In this document: in pieces, positions 29,931-41,535 of the stretch
Numbering within the stretch: the stretch's first letter is position 1
How the letters are laid out: the number at the start of each line of letters is the position of its first letter
Source of the DNA: Pseudopyrenochaeta lycopersici
Lineage: Eukaryota; Ascomycota; Dothideomycetes; Pleosporales; Pseudopyrenochaetaceae
DNA length: 64,000 nucleotides
Direction: 5' to 3'
Assembly (NCBI GenBank): GCA_003313425.1
Contig: NHZP01000066.1
Span: 62,001 to 126,000 of the forward strand
Notes under the pieces: model-generated
The model's database searches: none
The model's input: only the letters and a program-made list of their open reading frames with translations
What the model was told of the DNA's origin: nothing
Translations under genes and position numbers: made by a program

Positions 29931-32900
29931 ATGCGCCTTTTACAAGTTGACGAGAACGGCGAGTTCAACTTGACCGACGATCTAATCGGCAACATCCCTC
30001 CCTACGCCATTCTTTCGCACACATGGGGAGAGGATCATGACGAGGTTAACTTCAAAGACTTGACAATGGACTCTAGGAGGACAAAAGCTGGATACAAAAA
30101 GCTTCGCTTCTGCGCAGAGCAAGCAACTCGCGATGGCCTGAGGCACTTCTGGGTGGATACTTGCTGCATCGACAAATCGAGCAGCGCTGAGCTCTCAGAA
30201 GCCATCAACTCCATGTTCCGCTGGTACCATGATGCAGCTAAATGCTACGTGTATCTACCGGATGTTTCGATTAATGGTTACATTCATAATGATCTATCCT
30301 CTCAGCAGGCGTGGAAATCAGCCTTTCGGTACAGCAGATGGTTTAATCGGGGCTGGACGCTGCAAGAGCTTCTTGCTCCGTCATGTGTGGAATTCTTTTC
30401 TGCAGAGGGCGAGCTACTTGGCCACAAAGATTCGATAGTGCAAGAAATTCACGAGATAACGGGAATCGGCGTTCGAGCCCTTCAAGGAGGCTCTTTGTCT
30501 CAGTTCAGCGTTGATGAGCGAATGTCATGGGCTGCAAGACGCAAGACAAAACGTGAAGAAGACTCAGCATACTCTCTACTAGGCATTTTTGACATCCATA
30601 TGCCGCTCATCTATGGTGAAGGAAGAGAGAAGGCGTTCAAACGGCTCCGGGAAGAGATCGACAAGGCCTTAAAGGGTAGGCCGTTCTCTCATGTTACTAC
30701 CATTCTTTATGAAGAGTACAGATGCCATTGACTGATAGGAAGTTATTGACTGGGAATAGGCACTAAAAGCGAGGAATTTTTAATCCCCTTCAGTCTCTCC
30801 GATGTTTCTGAAATCGAACACTTTGTGGCAAGGGAGGAAGAGCTCTCTGAAATGCACGCGGCGCTTTGCGGCAACAGCAGCCGTCGCACTGTTGTTCTTC
30901 ACGGGTTAGGAGGCATTGGCAAGACTCAGCTTACTGTTGCGTACGCGAAGCGGCACAAGGACAACTACTCAGCTATATTCTGGCTAAATATCAAGGACGA
31001 GGATTCTTTGAAGCAGAGCTTTGCCAAGGTAGCGAAGCAAATATTACGGGAACATCCTTCGGCCAGACAGCTAAATGGTGTGGATATAAAAGGAAACCTC
31101 GACGAGGTGATTGATGCTGTCAAGGCGTGGTTAAGTTTCCGTGACAATACGCGATGGCTGATGATATACGACAACTACGACAACCCTAAAATACCTGGTA
31201 ACACAGATTCCACTGCAGTGGATATCCGTAAATTTCTCCCTGAATCATATCAAGGTTCAGTCATTGTCACAACGCGGTTGTCGCAAGTCAAAATCGGTCA
31301 TCCTATCCGAATCATGAAGCTGGAGAATATGCGCGATAGTCTCGAGATTCTATCAAATGCCTCGGGGCAAGAAGCATTAATAAACGGTAAGGGCCTCATA
31401 GATTTGCGGGTACAACTCTGACTTCAATGCTAGATCCCGACGCTGTAAGGCTTGCCGGAGAGCTAGATGGACTGCCCCTTGCCTTAGCTACAGCTGGAGC
31501 ATACCTTGATCAAGCTGCGATAAGTTTCTCCGATTACCTTCGCCTATACAACGCGTCATGGGCGAAGCTCCAGAAGATAAGTCCTAAGCTAAGCTCGTAC
31601 GAAGACGAAACACTTTATTCTACATGGCAGCTTTCATTCGACCGTGTCAAACAACAGAACGAACTTTCAGCCAAGCTTCTTTGCCTTTGGGCATTCTTTG
31701 ATAATCAGGATATCTGGTTCGAGCTTCTTCATGAAGGTCACTTGGGCGGGCCGGAATGGTTTTCCAAGTTGACTGAAGATGAACTTAGCTTCAATGAGGC
31801 CATAAGAGTGCTGTGCAGCCATGGATTAATAGGGGTGGATGCATCGTCCAAAGGGTATGGCATAGAATCAAGGGGATACAGCATGCATGGCTGCGTTCAT
31901 TCCTGGACAATACACGTCTTAAATCGCGAATGGGACGTCAATGCCGCTGCATTGGCCCTTCGCTGTGTTGGTTCACATGTCCCCAAAGAAACGGAACGAG
32001 AATATTGGATAACGCGACGACGACTTATTCGGCATGCCCATAGATGCCGATCCCTTTTGGCCAACGACATGGTTAAGGAACATGGGAGTATATCAACACT
32101 GCATTCAATACACTCTCTTGGACTTCTGTTCGTGAGTCAGGGAAAGCTAGCTGAGGCTGAGGAAATGTACCAACATGCGCAACAAGGAAGGGAAAAGATA
32201 CTCGACCCAGAACACATATCAACACTAGACGCGGTCAACAACTTGGGTATCCTCTACAAGAATCAAGGAAGGTTAGATGAGGCAGAGAAGATGTACGAGC
32301 GTGCACTACAGGGAAGGGAAAAGGCACTCGGTCCAGAACACATATCAACACTAGAGACGATCAACAACTTGAGCATTCTCTACAAAAATCAGGGAAGGTT
32401 AGATGAGGCAGAGAAGATGTATGAGCGTGCACTACAGGGAAGGGAAAAGGCATTAGGTAGAGAGCACACATTAACGCTACTTACAGCCAACAACTTAGGC
32501 ATCCTCTACAAAAAACAGGGGAGGTTAGATGAGGCAGAAAAAATGTACGAGCGTGCACTACAGGGAAGGGAAAAGGCACTCGGCCCAGAACACATATCAA
32601 CACTAGAGACGATCAACAACTTAGGCATCCTCTACAAGAATCAAGGAAGGTTAGATGAGGCAGAGAAGATGTACGAGCGTGCACTACAGGGAAGGGAAAA
32701 GGCACTCGGTCCAGAACACATATCAACACTAGAGACGATCAACAACTTGAGCATTCTCTACAAAAATCAGGGAAGGTTAGATGAGGCAGAGAAGATGTAC
32801 GAACGTGCACTACAAGGAAATGAAAAGGCACTCGGTCCAGAGCATATATCAACACTAGATACGGTCAGTAGCTTGGGCACTCTCTACAAGAGTCAAGGGA

Positions 32901-33541
32901 GGCTGGACAAGGCAGAAAAGATGTACGAGCGGGCATTGCAGGGTAAGGAAACGATATTTGGTCCAGAGCATGCATCAACACTAGAAACGGTCAACAGTAT
33001 AGGAGGTCTCTACAAGAATCAGGGAAAGCTAGACGAGGCAGAGAAGATGTACATGCGTGCACTGCAAGGATATGAGGTGGTACTCGGTCTAGAGCACATA
33101 TCAACACTAGATACGGTTAACAGCTTGGGTACTCTCTACAAGAATCAGGGAAAGTTGACCGATGCAGAACAGATGCACCAGCGTGCACTGCGAGGGTACG
33201 AAAAGGCACTCGGTCTAGGACATGTATCAACACTCTCCACGATCGGCAACTTAGGCCTTCTCTACGCAGATCAGGGCAAGTTGGACCTGGCGGAACAGAT
33301 GTATCAGCGCGCACTAAAAGGATACGAAACTACACTTGGTCCTAAGCGTATTGCCACTTACGTACCAGCCTTGTATACGCTATATAACTTGGGCAACCTC
33401 TATAAGACTCAAAGAAGTCTGGATCTTGCGGAGAGGGTGTATTCGCGAGCTTTGGACGGATTTCGGACTGTTTTTGGGGCAGACCACCAGACATTTCGTG
33501 ACCTTGCTCTGGTACTTTCGTCACTTAGAAGGGACGCATGA
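29931..33541 (+). CDS. HET/NB-ARC/TPR NLR protein (intact, 1159 aa)
   Basis: Three exons: 29931-30675, 30760-31386 and 31434-33541; both introns are GT-AG and keep frame. Residues 1-~248: HET domain of the type starting MRLLQVDENGEFNLTDDL, with PPYAILSHTWGE, FWVDTCCIDKSSSAELSEAI and RGWTLQELLAPSCVEFFS. Residues ~275-550: NB-ARC ATPase with P-loop HGLGGIGKTQL, Walker B RWLMIYDNYD, GSVIVTTRL and GELDGLPLALATAGAYL. Residues ~675-1145: eleven 42-residue TPR units (such as LYKNQGRLDEAEKMYERALQ). By family knowledge, ligand sensing by the repeats drives nucleotide-dependent oligomerisation and HET-mediated cell death in non-self recognition. Units 2-6 are nearly identical; 32249-32421 and 32627-32799 are the same 173 nt. 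A HET fragment lies upstream. Confidence 0.9.
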
Positions 33542-33886
33542 GAGGGATTCCCCATATCATTGAAAGACAGTCGATCAGATAATGGTTGGGCCGCTTGCTA
33601 GCTTCATTAATCCATACACACACATACAAACCAAATATCGGCTGCTTCCCCAGCTCCTACAGCGCATCGTCCGAAGGAATCAGGCGGATCACAAATGATC
33701 ATCAGTCAGGTCGAACTCTCCCTTCTCATCAACCTGTTAAAGATGCATCGTCGAGCGTGAGTATCATGGTGGTGGTACGTGTAATATGTGGAGAGCGGAA
33801 TCAGCTGCCTCTGTGTCGCTCCTGTAATTATTCCAGACTTGGGTCAGCTGACCGTTTCTCTGTACTGAAAATCCAATATACAATCA
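33542..33886. other. 3' flank of the NLR gene; no gene seen
   Basis: Noncoding sequence, with no feature I can support beyond the boundary with an LTR fragment. Confidence 0.3.
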
Positions 33887-33994
33887 TGTCGCACTTGGGT
33901 GTGCTGATGATGATCCATCAGAAAGAATTCATGATGAGCAGAAAACTTGTATTGTGTGTGTAATGTGCCTTGGTCCGGTGAACCTGACCCCGCG
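33887..33994 (+). mobile_element. Truncated copy of the 184-bp LTR
   Basis: Starts TGTCGCACTTGGG and follows the LTR sequence of 48357-48540 for about 105 bases (GAGCAGAAAACTTGTATTGT...CCTGACCCCGCG). It is then cut off by GTGTTCCACCACC, the same terminal sequence as pogo A, suggesting interruption by another transposon end. Confidence 0.6.
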
Positions 33995-34324
33995 TGTTCC
34001 ACCACCCGCCGACCCACCTCATCAAAACAGGCGGATCTCAACGCACGATAACGCGACAACCACGCAGCAAATTTGCTAGTAAATATAGTAATAGCATTCT
34101 CTATCTCTATCTACACGAGGTGCGAATATAACCCTAAATCCCACATTTGCTGCAGGTTAGCAGTGCTCGTTACTAAGGCTAAGAAGCCTCACCCTCCACC
34201 CTTAAGTTTAAGGCTATTTCAGCAGCCACAGCTAACGCACGATCTACCTCAACCTATAAAGCACCTCTAGCTACAATATATTATCGCTATTTATCCTTCC
34301 TATGTCGTAAATGCGTATTTAAGG
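33995..34324. mobile_element. Fragment starting with a pogo/Fot-like terminal sequence
   Basis: The first bases GTGTTCCACCACCCGCCGACC resemble the pogo A terminal repeat (GTGTTCCACCACCACGCGCACG). No transposase and no opposite terminal repeat follow. Tentative. Confidence 0.3.
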
Positions 34325-34858
34325 CACGAAGTTTGCATGAGGAGAACGAATAGATAGCCGTTTAAGTTGCGCGTGTCCAGTCCAGATCCAGAGTAGAGCA
34401 AACCCCGATCCGCCGGGCATTGTTTAAACGCCTGAAATAGGCAAGACCATATGAAAAGATTTTCGAATGCCGAGAAACTACAGGTGAGTGTATTGGAAAG
34501 TCAGGACGGAAACTCCCAAAAGCAAAATGTGTGTGCGATTAACTGAGCAGTCGATGAAGATAATGCGAGGACCGTCTATAAGACAACTAAGAGCCAGTCA
34601 GCGACTACAGCAGCGGCGCATACTCGTGGAAGGGCTCACCAGAAAGGATGGTGAAGAAAATTATCTATGTGGTTATTCAGCGTGGTCAGGCAAGCGCGGG
34701 GATTACCGAGCCGTTTCGGTTGTGGAGATTGAGAAGGGGGACGGGAGGCGGGACGGCAGGTGCGTTGACTTTGAAGGTTGCTTCTTCCCCACTCTAATTT
34801 TTAATCTCCTTATTCACAGATTTAATGATAAAAGTTCAGTCCTAAAGTTGTAAAAATG
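34325..34858 (+). repeat. Dispersed repeat adjoining the WOPR pseudogene
   Basis: Inverted match of 24363-24880. The frame from 34488 reads MYWKVRTETPKSKMCVRLTE and on for 121 codons, with similar residues in the other copy. It ends exactly at the WOPR ATG (34858). It could be a 5' part of the WOPR locus or an unknown repeat. Confidence 0.6.
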
Positions 34859-36184
34859 GTCAAGGCGCCCTGCGCCTTGAAACCGACCTGAAGGGGTTCC
34901 TATACACAACAAAAGATGCCATGACCGTTGTGGAAGCTTCACTCCAAGGCCGTCTAAATCACATTAGTCGTCGGCTTCATAACCAGGAAAGCGCGGAGAT
35001 GCTCATTCCGGGACCGTTCTGGTGTATGAGGAGACTGCCTCTGGTATCAAGCGCTGGACTGATGCTGTTCACTGGTCGCCAAGTCGAGTCCTGAACAACA
35101 ACTGTCTCATCTATCGTGAGCTCGTGGACCCCTAAAGCCTAGCGAGAAGAAGAAGGCTCTCAATCTTTCTAGTAGCACGAAACGAAAGCGTAAAGAAAGT
35201 GCTGGACCTGCCATCACCAAGGCCGGCAAGAATCACAGCAACTCAGGCGACGAATACGGGAACCCCTCATTCAACGGCTCACTGTTTGGTGACGATGACT
35301 CAATGAACAAAGTGTATGTCAACTTTGCACAGAGCCTGACCCCGGACCAGCAGTGACATTTCAGCGGATCTTTTATCGACAACTACGAGTTCAAGGAAGG
35401 GGGTTCAATGAAGAAGATCATATCTGTCAGGTATCAGGGAACACACCACCACGTGATCTCCTACTACAGCCTTGAAGATGTTGTTAGGGGAAAGCTCAAG
35501 AGGCCGTTTCAAGATCCGAAGCTGGCCGATATCCAACCCAGACCGGAGCTACTCAATGGCTAGAAAGTCAGTATTGAGGATGAAGAAAGCAAAGATATAC
35601 CGCTTGTTGTAGGCTATCTCCACCATATTCAACCTAGCCACCTGCAACACCATGCCATTGGAGCTGTAACCCAAGCAGTAGCAGGGCACGCAGTGATTCA
35701 GGCCTATACTCTACTTCATCCGCACGTACCAGAACACTGGCATGGTCATCAGGTATCGCAGTATACACCAAGTCACCACAGCTCACAGTACTACGCCTCT
35801 CCTCAGTCATCTCCTCCTCAATGCTGGGCTCCACAGTCAGAGCATCAGTACTATGCTCGGCAACTACCCCCACAGACGTACGCTCCTCAGCAGCCTTCGA
35901 TCCATCAATATGTTCAACCACCCTCGCCTCAACACTTTTCTTCTCCGCAATCTTCAAGCCCGCAGTTCCCAGCCGCAGCGGCTCCACCACAGTAATGCGC
36001 ACCTCAGTCGCAACCTACCCGACATTATTCTTTCGATAGACCACGGACCGCCCTGAGACCGCCGTATCCCATACCAGGATCGGCTTCGCAGTACCGGCCG
36101 CCTCACCACCATCAAGCTCCGGAAGTTAGAATGTCCTCACAGACAAGACCACGAAGCTACGCATTAGCATACTTTAGCAGTTAA
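34858..36184 (+). pseudogene. WOPR-domain (Gti1/Pac2, Sge1/Wor1-like) regulator pseudogene
   Basis: ATG at 34858 opens a WOPR protein. After an early one-base loss, the frame reads KGFLYTTKDAMTVVEASLQG and RLNHISRRLHNQE. It shifts to VYEETASGIKRWTDAVHWSP then SRVLNNNCLIYREL, shifts again (KPSEKKKALNLSSSTKRKRK), and reaches the second WOPR half (KKIISVRYQGTHHHVISYYS, LEDVVRGKLKRP). The C-terminal tail is rich in Q, Y, P, S and H (35693-36180), as in Sge1/Wor1/Ryp1 proteins, which control morphology and effector or secondary-metabolite genes. In-frame stops lie at 35354 (TGA), 35561 (TAG) and 35993 (TAA), and there are at least three frameshifts. It is non-functional as a single gene. Its start is also found as a short fragment at 25176. 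Confidence 0.8.
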
Positions 36185-37916
36185 GAAATGAAATAATGGT
36201 GGCGTGTCGTGCTGCTGGATAGAAAACACTTATGATTATATCAAATAAACTAGTCTCGGTTGTTCGCATGTCCGTATTTAAACTAGGAAGGCGCACCATC
36301 AAAAAGGGCTGCTTGGCCTTCAGAGCTAAGCTTACAAGTGAGCTTGAAGGTGAACTACATTTAGAGACCGAATGCATGTGTACTTCGGTGGTCAGCATGC
36401 GCGCCTACCCTCCTTTTCTTTTACTTTCTCTACATGAACAGCCCAACCCATGTGAAAACCATGTTGAATCGAAAGGAAAAGTCAGAAAAATGCCGTTTTA
36501 ACCGCCTACAATGCTCAACACGCCATCTTTGAAGTTGCACGTCGCCAGTCTCAGGGACAGGCAAGATTCTGACAACAGATCGGCAAGCTTGATCATTGAC
36601 AGTTCCGTAGTTAGAGTCCATATTGCCTCATATCACGCCAAACTTGACTGTGCTCGTTCATTCTTTATATGAATGGATTTGGTCTTCGTGTTTATTGTTA
36701 TTGCTACCCCCACCTTTGCCCTGGGTGTTAAGGCACCTAGCCTCGATATCCATCTCGGCTGTTGGAGTTACGATACCAGCGAGAGATATCCTTCCTGTCT
36801 CACCAATAGCTTCGAACTCTTGTGCTAGCGTCCACAACTTGGACTTTAGGGCCTTAGCAAATAGCTCTTCGTCGACTGGCGCAATGTTCCCATGCGGAGT
36901 GCAGAATGGCCCTTGCTTGGGAAAGTCAATGTGTACAAGCCTCGATCGACGGCTGGAACGGATGTCGTTTGTCGACAGGGATCTTGATTGTTGGCGATAA
37001 GGAAGATGATGGCTCACTTCAATGTGTTGTGCATCCAAAGGTGGGTTGAACTGAAATGATGTAATTACTATAAAGATATGGACAAGAGTCGCGTCACCGA
37101 TATTTGATGGCCGGGTACTCTGGATTCAGTCAGCAGGAGAATGGAACTTACAGCAGCTATCACTATGATTTATGTGGGCGGTGGTCATTGATGCGACGAA
37201 AGCTCTACTTGCCTGTGGTCTGGATTTGGTCTTTTCAGCACTGTGGAGGGCCATATTGTGCTACTATAGGGTGGCAGTTGCGGCCACAGCATGAAGACAC
37301 CTTGGTAAAGAATCTTAATCCAACGTCTTCTACGTCAATGCAGAGCTTGGGTCTGGCGATATAATATTGACTACAGGAAAAGGGGCTTTCGACAGCTGCT
37401 CCTCTTTGATGCACATAGCTAGTGTCTATGAGAATCCATCTAGAGCATGCGAGCTCACTTTTCGTGGGGGCGTGGGGCGGTATGAAATCATGACCGATAA
37501 TGATGCACCCCACCAGCATCATGCAGGCTGTGATTGCGTCAAAGAGAGCCAGTAATTGTAGATCTCCAAGGAAGGCCCATGTCTAACCATCTATGCAAAT
37601 GAAGTTTATCACCGCAAGAACCAAGCGGGGCCAAAGAGATGATGGGAGAGACGGTTGGGCTAGTGCTGTTCAAGCGCAGCGAAGGTTTTAGGGGCGACGT
37701 TTAAGCACAAAATGCGCATGGGAGCCTTAATATCACTTGCATATGTGAAATAATTGCGTTTCCTGCGTCCAACGTGTGCTCCCTGGTCGAGAATATGAAT
37801 CTGGGTTTCTTACTACACGGCACCGAATTTATGATCGCTGTTCGATCCTATACCTAACTCAATCTCGGTCCTGTTCCCCGCCTCAACCTCCTGTGTCTCG
37901 GCGTTTGTTGAGCAGC
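36185..37916. other. Gene-poor stretch; one doubtful ORF at 36658-37038 (-)
   Basis: The minus-strand ORF at 36658-37038 (126 codons) contains FCTPHGNIAPVDEELFAKAL and AQEFEAIGETGRISLAGIVT, which look protein-like, but I recognise no family and no neighbouring exon. Nothing else is supportable. Confidence 0.3.
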
Positions 37917-38034
37917 TCAGGTCCAGCTAAGAACTTCCCAGTGCGTTTTTATATATGTGGGGATAGTAACTTTAGGGTCAGGGAACTGGGGCCGAAAGGT
38001 CTGCTAGGACGCCTCAGGTTAGCCTCAACGGTAG
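37917..38034 (+). repeat. ~118-bp repeat shared with 42898-43012
   Basis: Direct repeat with the 43-kb copy; the core CTGGGGCCGAAAGGTCTGCT and AGGACGCCTCAGGTTAGC is identical. The 43-kb copy lies next to a rhodopsin remnant; here there is none. Noncoding; element type unknown. Confidence 0.6.
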
Positions 38035-39231
38035 AGGTGTCACTATCATCGATCGTTCGATCTCAGCCCTAGTGGAGATGAGGATCTCCCGTACTTGCTC
38101 GCCAACTGGAGAGAGGCTGAAATCCGCACGGACTAATTGCAACAATATTTCATGTGGCTGGACGCCACATGGCTTCAAATAATAGGAGATTAAGCAAACC
38201 CCCACATTCGGTCCTTAATTTTTGATTCCATTGCTAGATATCCCCGCGGAGTACTCGTAACACTGCCACATTGGAATACTTAAACGATAATCTACCGTAG
38301 CATCAAATAGTATGCATGCGTGCTTTCCCGCTTCCCCGCCCGCCCAGAAGCTGCCACCATTGCAGCCCAGACATAGCAGTGCGAGCGCCCCTGACTCAAA
38401 GTAGAGGCTCCAAGTAGCTAGGTGACCAGCTTACGGACGTTATTAAGTGGTTCTAAGCTGGGTATGATGCTCAACACCAGGTCTTGTCATGCTAAGGCCG
38501 TATCTTGCTTGTCCTGGTGCTAGGGCTGTATCTTGTTCTCTATTCTGTATTAGAAATTATCCTACTTACTAAATGCCCGCCTATGGGTATCCGTATTTAT
38601 CCTAGACGTAGTCGACAGTATCTAGAAAGTGGCAACATTCGTGACGGCACTTGAAGCCGCCGGGAGTGCAGAATCATTTTCAAAGGAAGATTATTGGGAT
38701 CGGAGAAGATATTTATATCGAACCACCTAAAAGACATATTGATGATGTTGTTATGATTTATCGCATGTTGCTGTAGCTTAGAAGAAAGTAGCTCGTTTAG
38801 TGCTTTCCCATACTTGAGCCGAAGAGGTGGTGGAACGAGGATATCGGTACGCGCACAGCTTCCTCTAGCGCTGTGGAGGAACAATGTTAATGCGATGCGG
38901 CGGTACACAGGAGAGAATGCTGAGCTGCGCGATACAGGAACGCGGGCGAAGAGGAAGCTGTAGCCTCCGACGTCTGAACGGGAGGCACGCCCACGGGCAG
39001 TCGCGTCTTTTAAAAAGAGCACTGCTCCCGCCGCATAACGGGATGCCAATTATGATTTACAATCAGCGTCGTAGCCTTGATTACATAGTGCTACCCAATC
39101 TCTACAAAAGAGTCTAGATACTTCCCTAGCCGCTTCCTTTGTCCACCAGAACACGAATTGCTGGCACTTCTATTGCCTTTGGCACTTGATAACGACATAA
39201 CCTCGCCGTTTGCATTGGCACCACCTTCAAT
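38035..39231. other. No recognised gene
   Basis: Short ORFs only. One minus-strand ORF (38597-39049) has no motif I recognise. Confidence 0.3.
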
Positions 39232-39949
39232 ATGTTGCAACCCCCGGAACCACAACATTCAACACCTATGCTCTATGCTACGCTTCCTATTTCTACGCCC
39301 GCTTTACCCTGCAATACTTCATCATTGAACGCTGCAAAGTCTTCTACTGCCATTTCCATTCCAAACCATCACCATATTCTGGTTGTCACCGGGCCGACTG
39401 GGTGTGGGGAGAGCACTGTTGCCAAATATCTGGCAGAACGTTATGGCTTCTTCTACATCGACGGTGATGACGGGAGTCAAATCCGAATGTCATTTCGAGG
39501 CTCCTCTCACACATTCACAGTTCCATCCTCTGGCGAACATTGTGAAAATGGTTAACAATATTCCCTTAGACGACACTGATCGGTAGGACTGGCTGGTTCT
39601 CTTGCGAGACGAAGCGCTGGTCGATTTGAAGAAGGAAGCTAAAAGTGTCGTCATTACTTGCAGTGCCCTCAAGAAGAAGTATCGAGATGTCATTCGGACT
39701 GCTCGACTGTACTCCGAGGATTCAAACACCAATGTCTACCTTGTTTATCTCCGTGCCAGCAGGGAAACGCTACTGGCCCGCGTTGGCGCTAGAAATGGCC
39801 ACTACATGGACGATCCGATGGTCGTTAGCCAACTCGCTGCGCTCAACGAACCAGACGAGGGCGAGACCAAGAGACTGAAGGATGTAGAGATTATTGATGT
39901 AAAAGGCAGTCAACTGGAGGTCGAGAACCTCGCAACCATTGCTGTTTGA
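39232..39949 (+). pseudogene. Gluconokinase-like pseudogene
   Basis: The family phosphorylates gluconate with ATP in the cytosol. The N-terminal segment HHILVVTGPTGCGESTVAKY keeps the P-loop frame but has Glu in place of the invariant Lys (GCGKST). After FFYIDGDD an intron of 49 bp (39472-39520, acceptor TTCACAG) is implied, because the next coding block HPLANIVKMVNNIPLDDTDR fits the HP-x-N-x-x-KM and DR signatures. Its donor reads GGGAGT, so GT has been lost. Then TAG (39584) interrupts before DWLVLLRDEA. The rest (VVITCSALKKKYRDVIR, VYLVYLRASRETLLARV, HYMDDPMVVSQLAALNEPDE) is well conserved. Three independent lesions make this a pseudogene. Confidence 0.8.
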
Positions 39950-41535
39950 GGAAGTTAGCTGGCCTTGAAGCTTTTTCTCCTTCCTCGATTCTTTCTAGGA
40001 TTGGGTCCTAGCGTTCAGCAAATATAGTATACTCTTGTAACAGGAGAACATTGGATGGGGTATTGGATTTCACATATTGTTGGGCGAATTGCGGAACTAT
40101 TCTAGAGCGAGGTCGTCATACTGATGCAATTATGTGAATTGGCTATTTCGAAACCTACTGGATGCTACCAAGCTTGTGGTTCGAGCTTGCGTATGTGTTT
40201 TGCTGTGAAACTCAAACTGCACATCAAGGCTTTGATGTTGAAAGAGGCATTGAAGACCCAGATTGTCCGGGAGAAAGTTCAGGTCATGATATGCCGCGCC
40301 TGGGCCATCTGCATGTGGATGGGCGGTGGCTGGGGCCGCCGCAGATTTTGCCGTTCGGCTAGCCGCTCCGCATCTGCAGATAAGGTTGCGTTTTCTTATC
40401 CCATAGAGCCACAACGGGCGAGGACTACGTGGTATCACGAAGTGAATGTATCAAAGCGGTGAAAGCATATATTGGAGGAGACCCCGTCCTGGTGTGGCGC
40501 ACTGTCGATCGACAATACTTTTGCGCACTAAGAAGTTCGAAATCCACTTCCACGCCTTGATAACGACGCGGTGCGCTGATTCAAATCGATCCTTTCCGGC
40601 GTTAGTCTCTCTCCCTCCCTGTACGGATTGCTTCCATTCTTGTGGCGGAAAGGGTTACACAGCCTGCAGGCTGGTCTTAGGCTTCTCTCACTTACACTCA
40701 TACCCGACCAAAAAGAAAGACAAAGAGAGGAGAGTTTTGAGCGGCGGCTTATTCAGATTAGAAAGATAACTGTACAGGGAGGGAGAGCGTAGCCCGTTCC
40801 CTCCCCCTCCCCTTGCTTTTCAGTCACCGAACAAGCAGCCTCAACGGGCTACACAGTTAGCAGGGCCGTGTGGGGCGAGTATTTCCTCGAATTGCAGATC
40901 GGCGATCATGAGAAGCTGTTGGGAACATTAGAGGTCTGTATGAATATGACGGTTGGTTAGCATTGCTATCACATGCGATGGACAGACTGTGATGTTATTG
41001 GCGGCGTATAGTTGGCCAACGAAGTCAGCGCTGGCACGAATGCGGGCTCTGGCCGTAGACTGATGGCTGCACTGCTGCCAGCACTGTTGCACTGCGTCCA
41101 TGGAAATCCCCAAACATTGGCCTCAGAGACGCGGAACTGCCCGTTGGTCTACTCGCCTGTCGACTGTGAGCGGACCGGCAAAATGTCATCTATAGAGATA
41201 CCTATCACTTTCATCAGACGCCTTCGAAGGGAAAATACTCTCGAAAAGCAGAGGCCGCTCGCTTTCGCAGTGTTCTATGCAATCATAGAAATCGGCTAAC
41301 GTCTAGAGAGCGAACGAGCAATTGCAAGGTTGATCATCCATGAAGTAGCATATTCATATATTGCAGGTTTCCGCTTCAGATCGTACCCACGCCCACTTTT
41401 CGTCGTTGGGCCTCGTCCGCCACCGGGGGGGCTAGTCGAAGCCATTCCCCGAAAGAGTAAGGGCCCCGCTTTCCAAAATTCTCTATATGGCTACCGGAAT
41501 CGACAGCTGAGAGCGAACTGAGAATGGGATAGCTA
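39950..41535. other. No recognised gene
   Basis: Short ORFs on both strands without motifs; a purine/pyrimidine-rich patch near 40780-40815. No RNA gene is evident. Confidence 0.3.

Noticed and set aside
32249..32799. Assembly duplication inside the NLR gene
   Set aside because: The 378-nt offset equals three 126-nt TPR units and the other units differ, so true repeat structure is more likely; long reads would settle it.
28844..33541. The HET fragment and the NLR as one gene
   Set aside because: The NLR has its own complete N-terminal HET domain starting at 29931, and the fragment ends in a stop with no splice link.
35634..36002. Minus-strand 122-codon ORF at the WOPR tail
   Set aside because: It is the shadow of the Q/Y/P-rich C-terminus of the WOPR pseudogene.
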